From Caballeronia glathei (GTDB taxonomy: Bacteria > Pseudomonadota > Gammaproteobacteria > Burkholderiales > Burkholderiaceae), in contig NZ_JFHC01000016.1 in assembly GCF_000698595.1 (NCBI RefSeq), positions 1 to 64,000 of the forward strand: 64,000 nt of DNA. Reading direction: 5' to 3'. The stretch's first letter is position 1. The number at the start of each line of letters is the position of its first letter. Below are positions 1 through 8,481 of the stretch, one piece after another. The position numbers and the translations under genes are program-made. The notes below the pieces were generated by a model. That model made no database searches, was not told where the DNA came from, and saw only the letters and a program-made list of their open reading frames with translations.

Positions 1-22
1 AACCCCTGGGATCACCGGGCGC

Positions 23-1246
23 TTACGCTTGAGACTCGCCGGGGTCGGTTGGGACGATCAAGCCCGCGAGTATCGCGACGATCAACGTCGCGGCCGCCGT
101 CAGGAACAACAGGCGGTGATTGCCACCCGTGGCGTTGAAGAGCGCCGAATAGCCATACGCGGCGCCCGCCATTGCCGCCGCAGCGATGATGCTGGCGCGA
201 GCCCAGGCAATATTCTGGCGACTCGAATGGTGCACGTTCAGTTCATGCACGCGCGCAAGTGCCAGCGGAACCATGCCTGGAGCAAAAGTGCCGATGATGG
301 CCGTGAGAACGCCGAGCATGACTACGTTGCCGGTGGTGTACATCGTCGCGAGGACGACCGCCATGACGAGACACACCACCTTGACGGTAGTGCCGGGGCC
401 GAAACGGTCCGCGAGATATCCATACAGCGGCGGACCTGCAATGGCACCGAGGCCATAGATGGCCCAGAAGACCGAACCCAGTTGCGTTCCCTGCCCCAGG
501 CCGCGAGCGATGAAGTCGACGAGGAAGACCATCGGCGGGATGGCGGACGAGGCCATCAACGCATATTGCAGATACAGAACCTTGACGTCCCTGCCAAAGT
601 GCGGGATTTGTGTGGCGCGTGTCCGCTGCTGAGGGGCGCTCGCGCCAGGCTTGTTCGAGGGCCAGAAAAACCAGCTGGCCGCGGTCAGAGCCGCCGATAT
701 GACGCCAAGGCCGATCCACGTCTGCGTCAGCCCCAGGCCGAGCAACAGGGGAATGATGGTCCCTGAACCGGCAATTCCGAGGCCAAGCCCCAGAAAAATG
801 GCGCCACCGGCAGTGCCTTTGTTGGCGGGCGGCACGTGCGGCAGGATGGTGGCCGCAACCAGGACCATGACGACACCGCCTCCAATGCCTGACAGGAATC
901 GCCAACTGAAGTACCACGCGAACGACAGCGGTACCGAGCATGCAAGAAAAGCGGCGGTGATCAGCACCATCATGAACCGCAGCACATGTCCGTTTGCCAC
1001 GCGCGAGGCGATGGGCCGGCCGATGAGTGCGCCGCAGACGTAGCCGGCCAGGTTGGCCGAGCCGAGGTAGATCACGCTGGACGCGGAGAACCAGTGTGCC
1101 TGAATGAGCTCGGGGATCAGCGGCGTGAAGGCGAAGCGGGCCAGGCCGATGCTGTCGAGGCTTGCGCATAGGCCCGCGAAAATGTAACGCCACATGAGGA
1201 CCCGGTCTATCTTCTCCGGGGCATGAGAGGCCATGTCGGAAGTCAT
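23..1246 (-). CDS. MFS transporter, YbfB/YjiJ-like
   Basis: A 407-residue, very hydrophobic protein with about twelve predicted membrane helices. It has the MFS pattern of glycine-rich helices and a basic loop between helices 2 and 3 (GRPIASRVANGHVLRF, residues about 75-92), so it is probably an inner-membrane exporter or permease of unknown substrate. The length is normal for the family. The N-terminal stretch before the first helix (about 20 residues) is short, and a start at Met5 is also possible. Its upstream region carries two matching palindromes (1312-1325 and 1411-1426) that look like repressor operators. The nearest regulator gene is the HxlR protein at 2301, but nothing ties the two together except proximity. 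Confidence 0.85.
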   Translation of the reverse strand: MTSDMASHAPEKIDRVLMWRYIFAGLCASLDSIGLARFAFTPLIPELIQAHWFSASSVIYLGSANLAGYVCGALIGRPIASRVANGHVLRFMMVLITAAFLACSVPLSFAWYFSWRFLSGIGGGVVMVLVAATILPHVPPANKGTAGGAIFLGLGLGIAGSGTIIPLLLGLGLTQTWIGLGVISAALTAASWFFWPSNKPGASAPQQRTRATQIPHFGRDVKVLYLQYALMASSAIPPMVFLVDFIARGLGQGTQLGSVFWAIYGLGAIAGPPLYGYLADRFGPGTTVKVVCLVMAVVLATMYTTGNVVMLGVLTAIIGTFAPGMVPLALARVHELNVHHSSRQNIAWARASIIAAAAMAGAAYGYSALFNATGGNHRLLFLTAAATLIVAILAGLIVPTDPGESQA

Positions 1247-1311
1247 GGAGGTATCTGCAGATGGAAGATTAAGGATTGTGTTTCCGCAGATTGCGTCGGC
1301 TCCGCCTTATT

Positions 1312-1325
1312 TGACACTAATGTCA
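1312..1325. promoter_or_regulatory. Operator-like palindrome upstream of the MFS gene
   Basis: TGACA-CTAA-TGTCA, a 5+4+5 inverted repeat preceded by TT, about 66 bases upstream of the MFS start. It shares the TTGACACT..TGTCA core with the second site at 1411-1426, whose centre lies 100 bases away. This is typical of a dimeric TetR- or GntR-class repressor site; the binding protein is unknown. Confidence 0.5.
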
Positions 1326-1410
1326 TGATTGACGGCGTGCTCATCCGCAATCAAGGTTTAGGTTCCTGAATTGGAGGACAACATCACGGAAGGCTCATTA
1401 AACATCAAGT

Positions 1411-1426
1411 TTGACACTCGTGTCAA
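1411..1426. promoter_or_regulatory. Second operator-like palindrome, perfect 7+2+7
   Basis: TTGACAC-TC-GTGTCAA is a perfect inverted repeat. With the copy at 1312-1325 it forms a pair with 100 bases between centres (about ten helical turns), a spacing that would allow looping between two bound dimers. Confidence 0.5.
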
Positions 1427-2300
1427 CTTATGTGGTGGCCTTCCCCATCGACATCCGCGAAGCTCGTCGACAGTCTGGTGCCGCCGGGCGCCAGTCTGTC
1501 GACGAAACCATGCAAAGGACATTTTCTTCACGGGCGAGGGCGCGAGTCGCCATATCAGCGCGAACATCGCCGTTGACAGCGTGTTCAGCATCGGTTGCCC
1601 ACGCAGGCCGTCGATGCATGAATTGGCCTGCATGACGGATGGCGGATGTGGGCGAACGGTGGAGACATATAGCGATCGACAAGTGAGACGATCGAGCATG
1701 AAATTGCCGACTTGCGACATTATCATCGTCATTCAAGGTTGATAACGTGGCCACTGTTGCACGCCACTCGCCTGATCGCGCCTGAGGAATTCACCACGCT
1801 CGGCCTCCATATCCGCGTCATCGATCGGCAATCAACGCCACCGCCGAAATCAAGGAACGGATGAAGCGGCTGTTATCGGCGTCGCGAATATGTTCGCAAG
1901 GACCGGCCCGCACGACCGCTTGCGCGGTGAGCGCTGTTCCGTAGGTCGGCGGTTGGCTAGCCGCGGGCGTCTTGAGCAAGCAGAACCATGACATCAAAGT
2001 GATGGTGAGCAAAGTTGCAGGCTGCGATTGCTGCCTGCCCGCGCACGGCTTGCCCGGAGTGTTGACCGGGCTTGAGCCAGAAGCGGTTGAACACGGGTGA
2101 GCCGGATTGCATTGCAAAACGTGATTCCCTGCTGCGTTTGGTGCTGGACCTTCAGCGAACCAGGCGGAACGAGCGGGAAGCGAGTTTGTGGAAACAGAGA
2201 CGAACGTGCGAACGTTGCCGACCGACATCGCGCATTCATGAGCCTGCCATGCCTAGCGAAGCGGCGAGCGCGGCCACATCGATCATCAACAGCAGTTTGC

Positions 2301-2714
2301 ATGGGAAAACAAGTGAACTACGCACAAGGACACAACACCGGAGACTTTGAACTCGCGCGCGAGATTCATTTCCGCCTCGGAGACAGGTGGACGGCGGAGG
2401 TCGCGGCGGCTTTGGGAGACAGGTGCATGCGCTTCAAGGAGCTGTATCGGTCCGTAGACGGCATATCGCAACGGATGCTGGTCGTCACTCTCAGGCACCT
2501 TGAACGTGACGGCCTGATGACACGGAGAATTTATCCGACCGTTCCCCCGCGCGTGGACTATGAGCGCTCGGCGCTCGGGCGTTCGTTGAAAGAAGCGATC
2601 GGACCGATTGCAAGGTGGGCTGCCACCAACCGGCAAAAGATCGAGGAGTCGCGGCGCTACTTCGACATGAACGTAAGAAAAGCGGGAGCGTCCCCCAATA
2701 CCCGTCAGTGTTGA
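2301..2714 (+). CDS. HxlR-family winged-helix transcriptional regulator
   Basis: A 137-residue protein. Residues about 20-110 fit the HxlR domain: a first helix (FRLGDRWTAEVAAAL), the RFKELYRSVDGISQRML recognition region, LRHLERDGLMTRRIYP and the wing PPRVDYERSALGRSL. HxlR proteins act as dimeric repressors or activators, often of detoxification genes, and some respond to electrophiles through cysteines; here no conserved cysteine is seen near the N-terminus. The ATG at 2301 is preferred because the reading frame upstream of it (from a GTG at 2097) has no family-like sequence. The target is unknown; the MFS gene is the closest divergent candidate. Confidence 0.8.
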   Translation: MGKQVNYAQGHNTGDFELAREIHFRLGDRWTAEVAAALGDRCMRFKELYRSVDGISQRMLVVTLRHLERDGLMTRRIYPTVPPRVDYERSALGRSLKEAIGPIARWAATNRQKIEESRRYFDMNVRKAGASPNTRQC

Positions 2715-2842
2715 CATCGCCCGGGCGTCGGCGGCGGCTGGTGGAAGATGTCCGACAGACAGTTATTTGACAGGTGTGTTGGCTTAAATAATCCGGCTGC
2801 GGTGCCGTTAACAGGCAATAACCTTCGCCGCTCGGAGCCGAC

Positions 2843-3400
2843 ATGCAAACCTTTGACAGTGTGGTTCAGCTTTTTTCGAGTACCGTCGCACGGTTCAGGA
2901 TCGCAACACAGGCCGGTGACGTCTATATGTGTGCAGGTCGGACCAACTACCTCAACGAAGAGCGCGCTGTCGTCGAAGTCGACACTGGCCGGCTCTTCGC
3001 CCTCTGGCGCGCCGAGCCAAACGGCCTGCACGCTGCACAAGCTCACGGTCACGAAAGAACATGGCGTCGGGATGACAAATTCCAGCATGCCGAGGAAGGC
3101 TTCCAGGGCGGCAAGGACAACCCCGTACCGCTTGCCGACATCAGTTGCCAAATCGGCCGGCGCCGTCATCCGATCATTCAGAAAAAATGGCTGCTGTTCG
3201 AAAGGACGGTCGGCTGGAACGAACATCGGTTTCCCTATGTCGCCTTCACAAACGGTGTGACGCGAACCATTTGGCTGGCTGCCAACGGTGCGAAATATTT
3301 CCCCGTGGAATGTCATGTGAGAGAGGCGGATCGTCTGCAGGAGCTCGCGGGGCTTCCAGGGGGAGGATGGAAAACCCTCGATGTCCTGGTCCCGCGATAG
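2843..3400 (+). CDS. Hypothetical protein, possibly plasmid fertility inhibition factor-like
   Basis: A 185-residue soluble protein with no signal peptide. The stretch from about residue 45 (VEVDTGRLFALWRAEPNGLH) through NPVPLADISC to the C-terminal VTRTIWLAANGAKYFPVEC resembles, from memory, the plasmid fertility inhibition factor family (FiwA/Osa type, ParB/Srx fold), proteins that block conjugative transfer of other plasmids. A GGAG lies five bases before the ATG. It stands alone between an HxlR gene and a non-coding stretch. If the assignment is right, it marks plasmid-derived DNA at the left edge of the island. The family call is tentative. Confidence 0.45.
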   Translation: MQTFDSVVQLFSSTVARFRIATQAGDVYMCAGRTNYLNEERAVVEVDTGRLFALWRAEPNGLHAAQAHGHERTWRRDDKFQHAEEGFQGGKDNPVPLADISCQIGRRRHPIIQKKWLLFERTVGWNEHRFPYVAFTNGVTRTIWLAANGAKYFPVECHVREADRLQELAGLPGGGWKTLDVLVPR

Positions 3401-3841
3401 TCTGCCAAACAAATCATGAGCGGTAAGCGGAAGGGCTGCGGCTCAACGCATGTTCGAAGTACACGGGCGCGATCGCCGCTTTGACGAGCGAGCGCATCGT
3501 GCGCGCGGTGTGGCGCACGAGTTCAACTCGCGAATGGCCGATAACAGTCGGACGGACTGGATTTGCCGCGCGGCGATAGCCGGCCAGAACAGTTGATCGA
3601 CCAACGGCAGCAGGTTCACCCTCCGCGTGGATCGAGCCGATCATCACACGCTGACCGAAAGCCCGGCGTTCATCTACCCACCAAACCGCATTGACATCCC
3701 GCCGCCCACACATAATATTGGTGGGAAACTTATTTTATGCAAGGGAATCCAGCAGGGTCGTCCTGAAACACCCGTATCCGCCTGCCTGCCCGGGCTGTCC
3801 AATCCGCCGCGTCAACCGGCACGATCGAGGAGGTTGTCGAG
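3401..3841. other. Intergenic stretch without a recognisable gene
   Basis: About 440 bases. A minus-strand reading frame of about 99 codons (3414-3713) is open, but it lacks a family resemblance and a clear ribosome binding site, so I do not call it a gene. The end of the stretch contains the ribosome binding site (GAGGAGG type) of the small membrane protein at 3842. Confidence 0.5.
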
Positions 3842-4171
3842 ATGGACCAAGCAATGCGAAAACGCATCAATGGAATGTTTGTCCGGGATCGGCGCATGGC
3901 GCGCATCGCCTTGCTGCTGTTATGGGTCACGCTGGGTTACGTGTACGTCGCGGTCACGGCTTACACCACCGATCCGGCAGTGCGTGTCGCGCTTTCCATC
4001 GGTGCCGGGGCGGTGCTCGTTTTCAATACCGCGTCGATTCTCGCGATGGTGCGGCACTACAAGGACGACAAGGATCACATCTACGGTCTGGATATCCGCC
4101 ATCTCGACGAGAACCGCGCGAGCAAGGCCGAATCTGCCGAAATGAAGGACGAGGCGCTCGCGCGGCCCTGA
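3842..4171 (+). CDS. Small two-helix membrane protein
   Basis: A 109-residue protein with a basic N-terminus, two predicted membrane helices (about residues 20-42 and 48-70) and a charged cytosolic tail. A strong purine-rich ribosome binding site precedes the ATG. It begins a run of five short genes read in the same direction (3842-5706), followed by another two-helix protein and a one-helix protein, and then the stump of a permease. That order suggests it was an accessory gene of a transporter operon. I do not recognise a named family. Confidence 0.6.
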   Translation: MDQAMRKRINGMFVRDRRMARIALLLLWVTLGYVYVAVTAYTTDPAVRVALSIGAGAVLVFNTASILAMVRHYKDDKDHIYGLDIRHLDENRASKAESAEMKDEALARP

Positions 4172-4246
4172 CGCGTAGCGTGTCTGCTTTACCCCCGAAG
4201 CATTCCCGCAGTTTCAACTGAATTGCCAATCGAAGAGGGCACTCGC

Positions 4247-4627
4247 ATGGCGGCCGAATACGTTCCTCCGGTGCAGAAAGGCTTCGGCCAATTGGTCGAC
4301 AGTATCTTTTTGCTTGTGCTGGTGTACTGCAGCCTGCTCGCTCCGCTTCTCCTGAAGGCGCCGGATAAGCCGGTTCAGGCCGATGCGGTAAAGACGCAGG
4401 TGTCCTGGCGCGAGCTTGGCCAGAATGCTGCGATGGAAGCGCAGTGGCGCAAGCTCGGCTACGGCAGCGAGCAAGCAAAACCCATCGTCACCAGCAAGTT
4501 CAACTATGAGATCGAGCCGGTTTCATTGACCGTGACCGCGCTCGCTATTCTGAGCTATTTCGTGTTCGTCCTGCGCGTGTCCGAGCGGCAATACCGCCAG
4601 GTGATCGCCGAGAAATTTCAGGAGTAA
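4247..4627 (+). CDS. Small membrane protein with a large periplasmic loop
   Basis: A 126-residue protein. Predicted helices lie at about residues 17-36 and 93-112, with a roughly 55-residue polar segment between them. The ATG at 4247 follows a GAAGAGGGC ribosome binding site, so the longer frame from 4223 is less likely. It lies 75 bases after the gene at 3842 and only four bases before the next ORF. Function unknown; it probably belongs to the same membrane complex or transporter as its neighbours. Confidence 0.55.
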   Translation: MAAEYVPPVQKGFGQLVDSIFLLVLVYCSLLAPLLLKAPDKPVQADAVKTQVSWRELGQNAAMEAQWRKLGYGSEQAKPIVTSKFNYEIEPVSLTVTALAILSYFVFVLRVSERQYRQVIAEKFQE

Positions 4628-4631
4628 ATCG

Positions 4632-4772
4632 ATGAACCTCTGGCCATTGCTGAGTCATGCGGCTTGGGCCGTGTCGATCCTGCTGTTCCTGTGGATTCTG
4701 ATCGACGCGCTCAGGGTCCGCCGTCAATACGACGACGATTTTCTGATGAGTTCGACCGAAGGGAAGGAGTAG
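4632..4772 (+). CDS. Very small single-helix membrane protein
   Basis: Encodes 46 residues with one membrane helix (about residues 8-28) and a charged tail. It starts four bases after the preceding stop codon, with the ribosome binding site (CAGGAG) inside the end of the upstream gene, so the two are probably translationally coupled. Small subunits of this type often accompany transporters, and the permease remnant follows 36 bases later. No named family is recognised. Confidence 0.5.
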   Translation: MNLWPLLSHAAWAVSILLFLWILIDALRVRRQYDDDFLMSSTEGKE

Positions 4773-4808
4773 CCGCATCCGCCAGTTCAACCCGTTCAGG
4801 AGCTGTTC

Positions 4809-5372
4809 ATGAGTGAAGCAGCAGTGGCAGGGCAGACAGGCGAGCGAATCGCGCTGCTGAAAGTGCTGGGGCCGATTCACGTGTGGGCGCTCGGCGTCGG
4901 GATCGTCCTTGTCGGCGAATTCATGGGATGGAATTTCTCGGTTGCGAAAGGCGGCGCGTATGGGTCGCTGATCGCATGCTGGATCATCGGCCTGCTGTAC
5001 ACATGCGTTGCCATGATCGATTCCGAAGTGACGTCGACGGTTGCCGCCGCGGGCGGCCAGTACACGCAGGCGAAGCACATCATCGGCCCGTTGATGGCGG
5101 ACCGGCCCGCCGCCGAACTTCCGCTAGGCCTGCTCGATCCTCATGTCAGGACGATCTTCGACGATCCGCGCTCGAAGGAACTGCTGGTCACGCGGCACGG
5201 CGTGAGAATCGTCTATCAGGCGCACAGCGCGGATCGCAGCGAGTATCTGGTGCTGCGCTCTGCCGCGCTTCGGGAAGCTCACGTGCCAGCGGTACTGCTC
5301 AAGTCGATACTCGATCAGGCCGTGGCGGTGTGCGCCGATCTCGTGAGAGGAGGCGCTCATGCGCAAGCGTAA
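4809..5372 (+). pseudogene. Chimeric ORF: truncated APC (ethanolamine-type) permease fused to an unrelated tail
   Basis: Residues 1 to about 97 are the start of an amino acid/ethanolamine permease of the APC superfamily. They include the GEFMGWN stretch of helix 1, a second helix and the TSTVAAAGGQY segment that leads into helix 3. A member of this family should be about 450-490 residues long. Here the sequence changes abruptly near base 5098 into about 90 soluble residues (DPHVRTIFDDPRSKELL...) with no transporter character. The frame stays open, so this looks like an in-frame deletion that joined two genes. A working permease is very unlikely. The tail may be the 3' part of a lost gene whose downstream partner at 5359 survives. 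Confidence 0.6.
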
Positions 5373-5706
5373 ATCGATGCCGCCATCCGCACGCGACAAG
5401 AGGCCCGGCGCGCCAGCGCCGCCCCTTCGGCGGCCGCTGCATCCCTATCTCGTGCTGGGCGCCGCCGTGCTCCTGCCAGGCGCGGGACAGGTGCTCAACG
5501 GGATGCCCACCCGCGCACTGACGATGGTGTTCTTCATGCTCTCGCTCGGGTTCGTGACGATGGAGCTCGCGGCTCCGGGACGATCGTTCGTTGGCCGGCA
5601 CGCGGGCGGGCTCTTCATCTACGCGATAGCCGCGCTGGATGCCTATATGATCGCGCGCTATCGCTGGGCGCTGTTCAGGCATCGTCTGCAGGCTCAAGCC
5701 ACCTAG
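5359..5706 (+). CDS. Small integral membrane protein
   Basis: A 115-residue protein with a proline- and arginine-rich N-terminus of about 25 residues, followed by helices at about 32-48, 52-68 and 80-100. The GAGAGGAGG ribosome binding site and the ATG at 5359 lie inside the end of the upstream chimeric ORF (14-base overlap). This indicates that the 3' part of that ORF and this gene were originally an operon pair. I do not recognise the function. Confidence 0.55.
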   Translation: MRKRKSMPPSARDKRPGAPAPPLRRPLHPYLVLGAAVLLPGAGQVLNGMPTRALTMVFFMLSLGFVTMELAAPGRSFVGRHAGGLFIYAIAALDAYMIARYRWALFRHRLQAQAT

Positions 5707-5909
5707 CCCACCCGCGCCCCTCGCGCGTCGTTCCCGACAAGCACAGTACGCCCTGGCCATGCCGCAACGGCAATTGCCTGGGCGCTTGCATGGCCTTCTT
5801 CAGCGACACGAAGTAAAGGCCAGCGCGATTCTTCCCGCAATTTCGTCCCGGCCAGCCGAGCGTTGCGAGTCCGCCGCCTTCCCCCATGTGAGCGCTTTTT
5901 TTGTCGCCC

Positions 5910-5925
5910 TACCCACGAATGGGTA
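5910..5925. promoter_or_regulatory. NarL-type 7-2-7 site upstream of purU-mgd-gmaS-mgs
   Basis: TACCCACGAATGGGTA. Read as two heptamers with a two-base gap, the left half TACCCAC matches TACYYM at six positions and the right half reverse-complements to TACCCAT, a full TACYYMT match. This is the geometry known for NarL/NarP sites. It lies about 50 bases upstream of a plausible -35 box. A NarL-like regulator is encoded at 49098-49742. Confidence 0.6.
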
Positions 5926-5966
5926 CTCATAAGGTGTTTCCTATCAGGAAAAAGAGTTTAGTGTCA

Positions 5967-5995
5967 TTGACAGCCTCTTTTCGCGTGGTTACCTT
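5967..5995 (+). promoter_or_regulatory. Candidate sigma-70 promoter for the methylamine operon
   Basis: TTGACA at 5967-5972, a 17-base spacer, then TACCTT at 5990-5995 (three of six consensus positions). The start would fall near 6001, about 32 bases before the purU ATG. The weak -10 fits a promoter that needs an activator. Confidence 0.45.
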
Positions 5996-6032
5996 GCATC
6001 AACACCTCACCAAAGACAAAGCCGAGAGCCCC

Positions 6033-6893
6033 ATGTCACCACCTCGCCGCTTTACGCTGACCCTGTCGTGTCCTGACCGCATCGGCATCGTGGCCACTGT
6101 AAGCACGTTCCTGGCCGAGCATCATGGCTGGATCATTGAAGCCTCGCACCATGCGGACGAAATCGAAAACCGCTTCTTCATGCGCCATGAGATTGCGACC
6201 GATTCGCTGTCGATCAGCATCGACCAGTTCCGCGATCGCTTCGAGCGTATCGCGCGTGAATTCCAGATGTCGTGGAAGGTTGCCGATCACTCGGTGAAGA
6301 AGCGCGTCGTGATCCTGGTGTCGAAGCTCGAACACTGTCTCTACGATTTGCTGGCGCGCTGGAAGGCGGGCGAGCTCGACATCGACATCCCGTGCGTGAT
6401 TTCGAACCATGACACGTGGCGCAGTTTCGTGGAATGGCACGGCATCCCCTTTCATCACGTGCCGGTCACGCCGGATAACAAGGAGGCGGCGTACGACGAA
6501 GTGCAGAGCCTCTTCGAAGACGCGCGTGCCGACACGATGGTGCTTGCGCGCTACATGCAGGTGCTGTCGCCGAAGCTGTGCCGCGCGTACCCGGGCCGGA
6601 TCATCAACATCCACCATTCGTTCCTGCCGAGCTTCGTCGGCGCGAAGCCGTATCACCAGGCGTATACGCGCGGCGTGAAGCTGACGGGCGCGACCTGCCA
6701 CTACGTGACAGAAGACCTCGACGAAGGTCCGATCATCGAACAGGACACGATCCGGGTGCGTCATTCCGATCGTCCGGACGATCTCGTGCGCCTTGGCCGC
6801 GACATCGAAAAGGCCGTATTGGCACGGGGTTTGCGCTACCACCTCGAAGACCGCGTGCTGATACACGGCAACAAGACGGTGGTGCTGCGCTAG
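6033..6893 (+). CDS. purU: Formyltetrahydrofolate deformylase
   Basis: A 286-residue protein that hydrolyses 10-formyl-THF to formate and THF in the cytosol. An ACT domain fills residues about 8-85 (LTLSCPDRIGIVATVSTFLAEHH) and a formyltransferase-fold catalytic domain fills about 90-280. The catalytic elements are visible: an Asn in CVISNHDTW, the His of INIHHSFLPSF and an Asp in TEDLDEGPIIEQD. The ATG at 6033 fits the family N-terminus; longer frames upstream add unrelated residues. As first gene of the methylamine operon, it probably completes THF-linked oxidation of the N-methyl carbon, releasing formate and recycling THF for the dehydrogenase downstream. Confidence 0.95.
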   Translation: MSPPRRFTLTLSCPDRIGIVATVSTFLAEHHGWIIEASHHADEIENRFFMRHEIATDSLSISIDQFRDRFERIAREFQMSWKVADHSVKKRVVILVSKLEHCLYDLLARWKAGELDIDIPCVISNHDTWRSFVEWHGIPFHHVPVTPDNKEAAYDEVQSLFEDARADTMVLARYMQVLSPKLCRAYPGRIINIHHSFLPSFVGAKPYHQAYTRGVKLTGATCHYVTEDLDEGPIIEQDTIRVRHSDRPDDLVRLGRDIEKAVLARGLRYHLEDRVLIHGNKTVVLR

Positions 6894-6966
6894 CTGCGCG
6901 AATCGTCCCCCCAGTCGGAATCCACAAGAAGCCCCGCGCCGCGAAGGGCTGCACAAGGAGAGAGAT

Positions 6967-8208
6967 ATGCCATGGCGTCTCGCGCGTTTCGCGATGTCGA
7001 AAAAGCATCCCGAGCCGAGGATGTTCACGCAGCATGACAGTCTGCGTCGTTCCTATGACGTTGTGATTATCGGGGCTGGCGGCCATGGTCTCGCATCCGC
7101 CTACTATCTTGCCCGCGAGCACGGCATCACCAACGTCGCGGTTCTGGAGAAGGGCTATATCGGCGGCGGCAACACCGGGCGCAACACGACCATCATCCGC
7201 TCGAACTATCTGACGCCCGAAGGCGTGCAGTTCTACGACGCGTCGCTGAAGCTGTGGCAGGACCTGTCGGAAGACTTCGACCTCAACCTCTTTTACTCGA
7301 CGCGCGGCCACTACACGCTCGCTCATACCGACTCCGCGATGCGCACGATGCGCTGGCGCGCCGAGGTGAACAAGCACTACGGGGTGGACTCGGAAGTGGT
7401 CGGCCCGAAGGAAGTGAAGGCGTCTGCGCCGATGATGGACCTCTCGTGCGGCGGCGTTGCTCCGATACTCGGAGCGCTCTATCACGCGCCCGGATCGGTT
7501 GCCCGGCACGACGCGGTGGCGTGGGGTTACGGGCGCGGCGCGGATCAGCGCGGCGTCGAAATTCACCAGCAGACGGAGGTGCTCGGCATCGACGTCGCCG
7601 GGGGCAAGGTCAAGGGCGTGAAGACCTCGCGCGGTTATATCTCGACCAACAAGGTGCTGTGCGCGGTCGCGGGCTCGACGCCGCGCATCACGGATATGGT
7701 CGACGTGCGCACGCCGATCTACATCCATCCGCTGCAGGCGATGGTGAGCGAGCCGCTCAAGCCGTGGCTCGACCCGATTCTCGTCTCGGGAAGCCTGCAC
7801 GTGTACATCAGCCAGTCGGCGCGCGGTGAGCTCGTGATGGGAGCGTCGCTCGATCCGTACGAACTGCATTCGACGCGCTCGACACTCGATTTCGTCGAGG
7901 GACTGACGGCTCACATGCTCGAGATGTTCCCGTTCCTCTCGCAGGTGAAGGTGATGCGTCAATGGGCCGGCATGGCCGACATGACGCCCGATTTCGCGCC
8001 GATCATGGGCAAGACACAGGTTGAAGGGTTCTATCTGGATTCCGGCTGGGGAACGTGGGGCTTCAAGGCAACGCCGATTTGCGGCAAGACCATGTCGCAC
8101 ACTGTCGTGAACGATACGAACCATCCGCTCATCACGGGCTTCACGCTCGATCGCTTCCGTGAGTTCTCGCTGACGGGCGAGAAGGGCGCGGCGTCCGTTG
8201 GCCACTGA
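6967..8208 (+). CDS. mgdA: N-methylglutamate dehydrogenase subunit A (sarcosine oxidase beta-like)
   Basis: A 413-residue FAD-dependent amine oxidoreductase related to SoxB. The dinucleotide-binding motif VVIIGAGGHGLASAYYL lies near residue 32, and the C-terminal FAD-binding part contains DSGWGTWGFKATP. It forms the flavin-containing catalytic subunit that oxidises the N-methyl group of N-methylglutamate, with the product C1 unit handed to THF on the large subunit. A strong AAGGAG precedes the ATG at 6967 by six bases. The order A-B-C-D followed by gmaS-mgsABC separates it from true sarcosine oxidase, which lacks those neighbours. Sarcosine oxidase is the alternative for the isolated gene. 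Confidence 0.88.
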   Translation: MPWRLARFAMSKKHPEPRMFTQHDSLRRSYDVVIIGAGGHGLASAYYLAREHGITNVAVLEKGYIGGGNTGRNTTIIRSNYLTPEGVQFYDASLKLWQDLSEDFDLNLFYSTRGHYTLAHTDSAMRTMRWRAEVNKHYGVDSEVVGPKEVKASAPMMDLSCGGVAPILGALYHAPGSVARHDAVAWGYGRGADQRGVEIHQQTEVLGIDVAGGKVKGVKTSRGYISTNKVLCAVAGSTPRITDMVDVRTPIYIHPLQAMVSEPLKPWLDPILVSGSLHVYISQSARGELVMGASLDPYELHSTRSTLDFVEGLTAHMLEMFPFLSQVKVMRQWAGMADMTPDFAPIMGKTQVEGFYLDSGWGTWGFKATPICGKTMSHTVVNDTNHPLITGFTLDRFREFSLTGEKGAASVGH

Positions 8209-8223
8209 TCGAGGAGACGAGCA

Positions 8224-8481
8224 ATGAAGATCATGACCTGCCCGGTGAACGGTGCGCGGCCCGTGTCGGAATTCGCGTACTGGGGCGAATTGCGCGCGAT
8301 GCCCGACCCGGGCACCGCAACCGACGACCAATGGGCCGACTACGTCTTCTGCCGAAACGGCGCACCGGGCATGAAAAAGGAATGGTGGTGCCACACGCCG
8401 AGCAACACCTGGTTCATTGCCGAGCGCGATACGGCGCTGGATCGCGTGGTCCGCACTTACTTGAATGGCGAGGAGGCGTAA
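8224..8481 (+). CDS. mgdB: N-methylglutamate dehydrogenase subunit B (sarcosine oxidase delta-like)
   Basis: An 85-residue small subunit related to SoxD. It shows CPVNGARPVSEFAYWGE at the N-terminus and NGAPGMKKEWWCHTPSNTWFIAERDT in the middle. SoxD proteins usually carry a CxxC zinc site at the N-terminus. Here the second cysteine of that pair is absent (CPVNG), and other cysteines lie in FCRNG and WWCH. It probably stabilises the complex. It is preceded by GAGGAG and directly abuts mgdC. Confidence 0.85.
   Translation: MKIMTCPVNGARPVSEFAYWGELRAMPDPGTATDDQWADYVFCRNGAPGMKKEWWCHTPSNTWFIAERDTALDRVVRTYLNGEEA

Larger units (their letters stand above)
1247..2300. other. Long non-coding or decayed stretch with operator palindromes
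   Basis: About 1 kb between the divergent MFS and HxlR genes. I read all frames and recognised no protein family; the open frames here are short, lack convincing ribosome binding sites and overlap one another on both strands. The part nearest the MFS gene (1300-1430) is its control region. The remainder may be a degraded gene, but no residual domain can be named. Confidence 0.5.
5707..6032. other. Intergenic control region of the methylamine operon
   Basis: This stretch has no gene. It holds the NarL-type 16-bp site (5910-5925) and a sigma-70-like promoter (5967-5995) in front of purU. The left part (5707-5890) shows nothing recognisable. Confidence 0.6.

Noticed and set aside
3414-3713. A 99-codon minus-strand frame
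   Set aside because: No family, no convincing ribosome binding site, and it lies in a stretch that looks non-coding.
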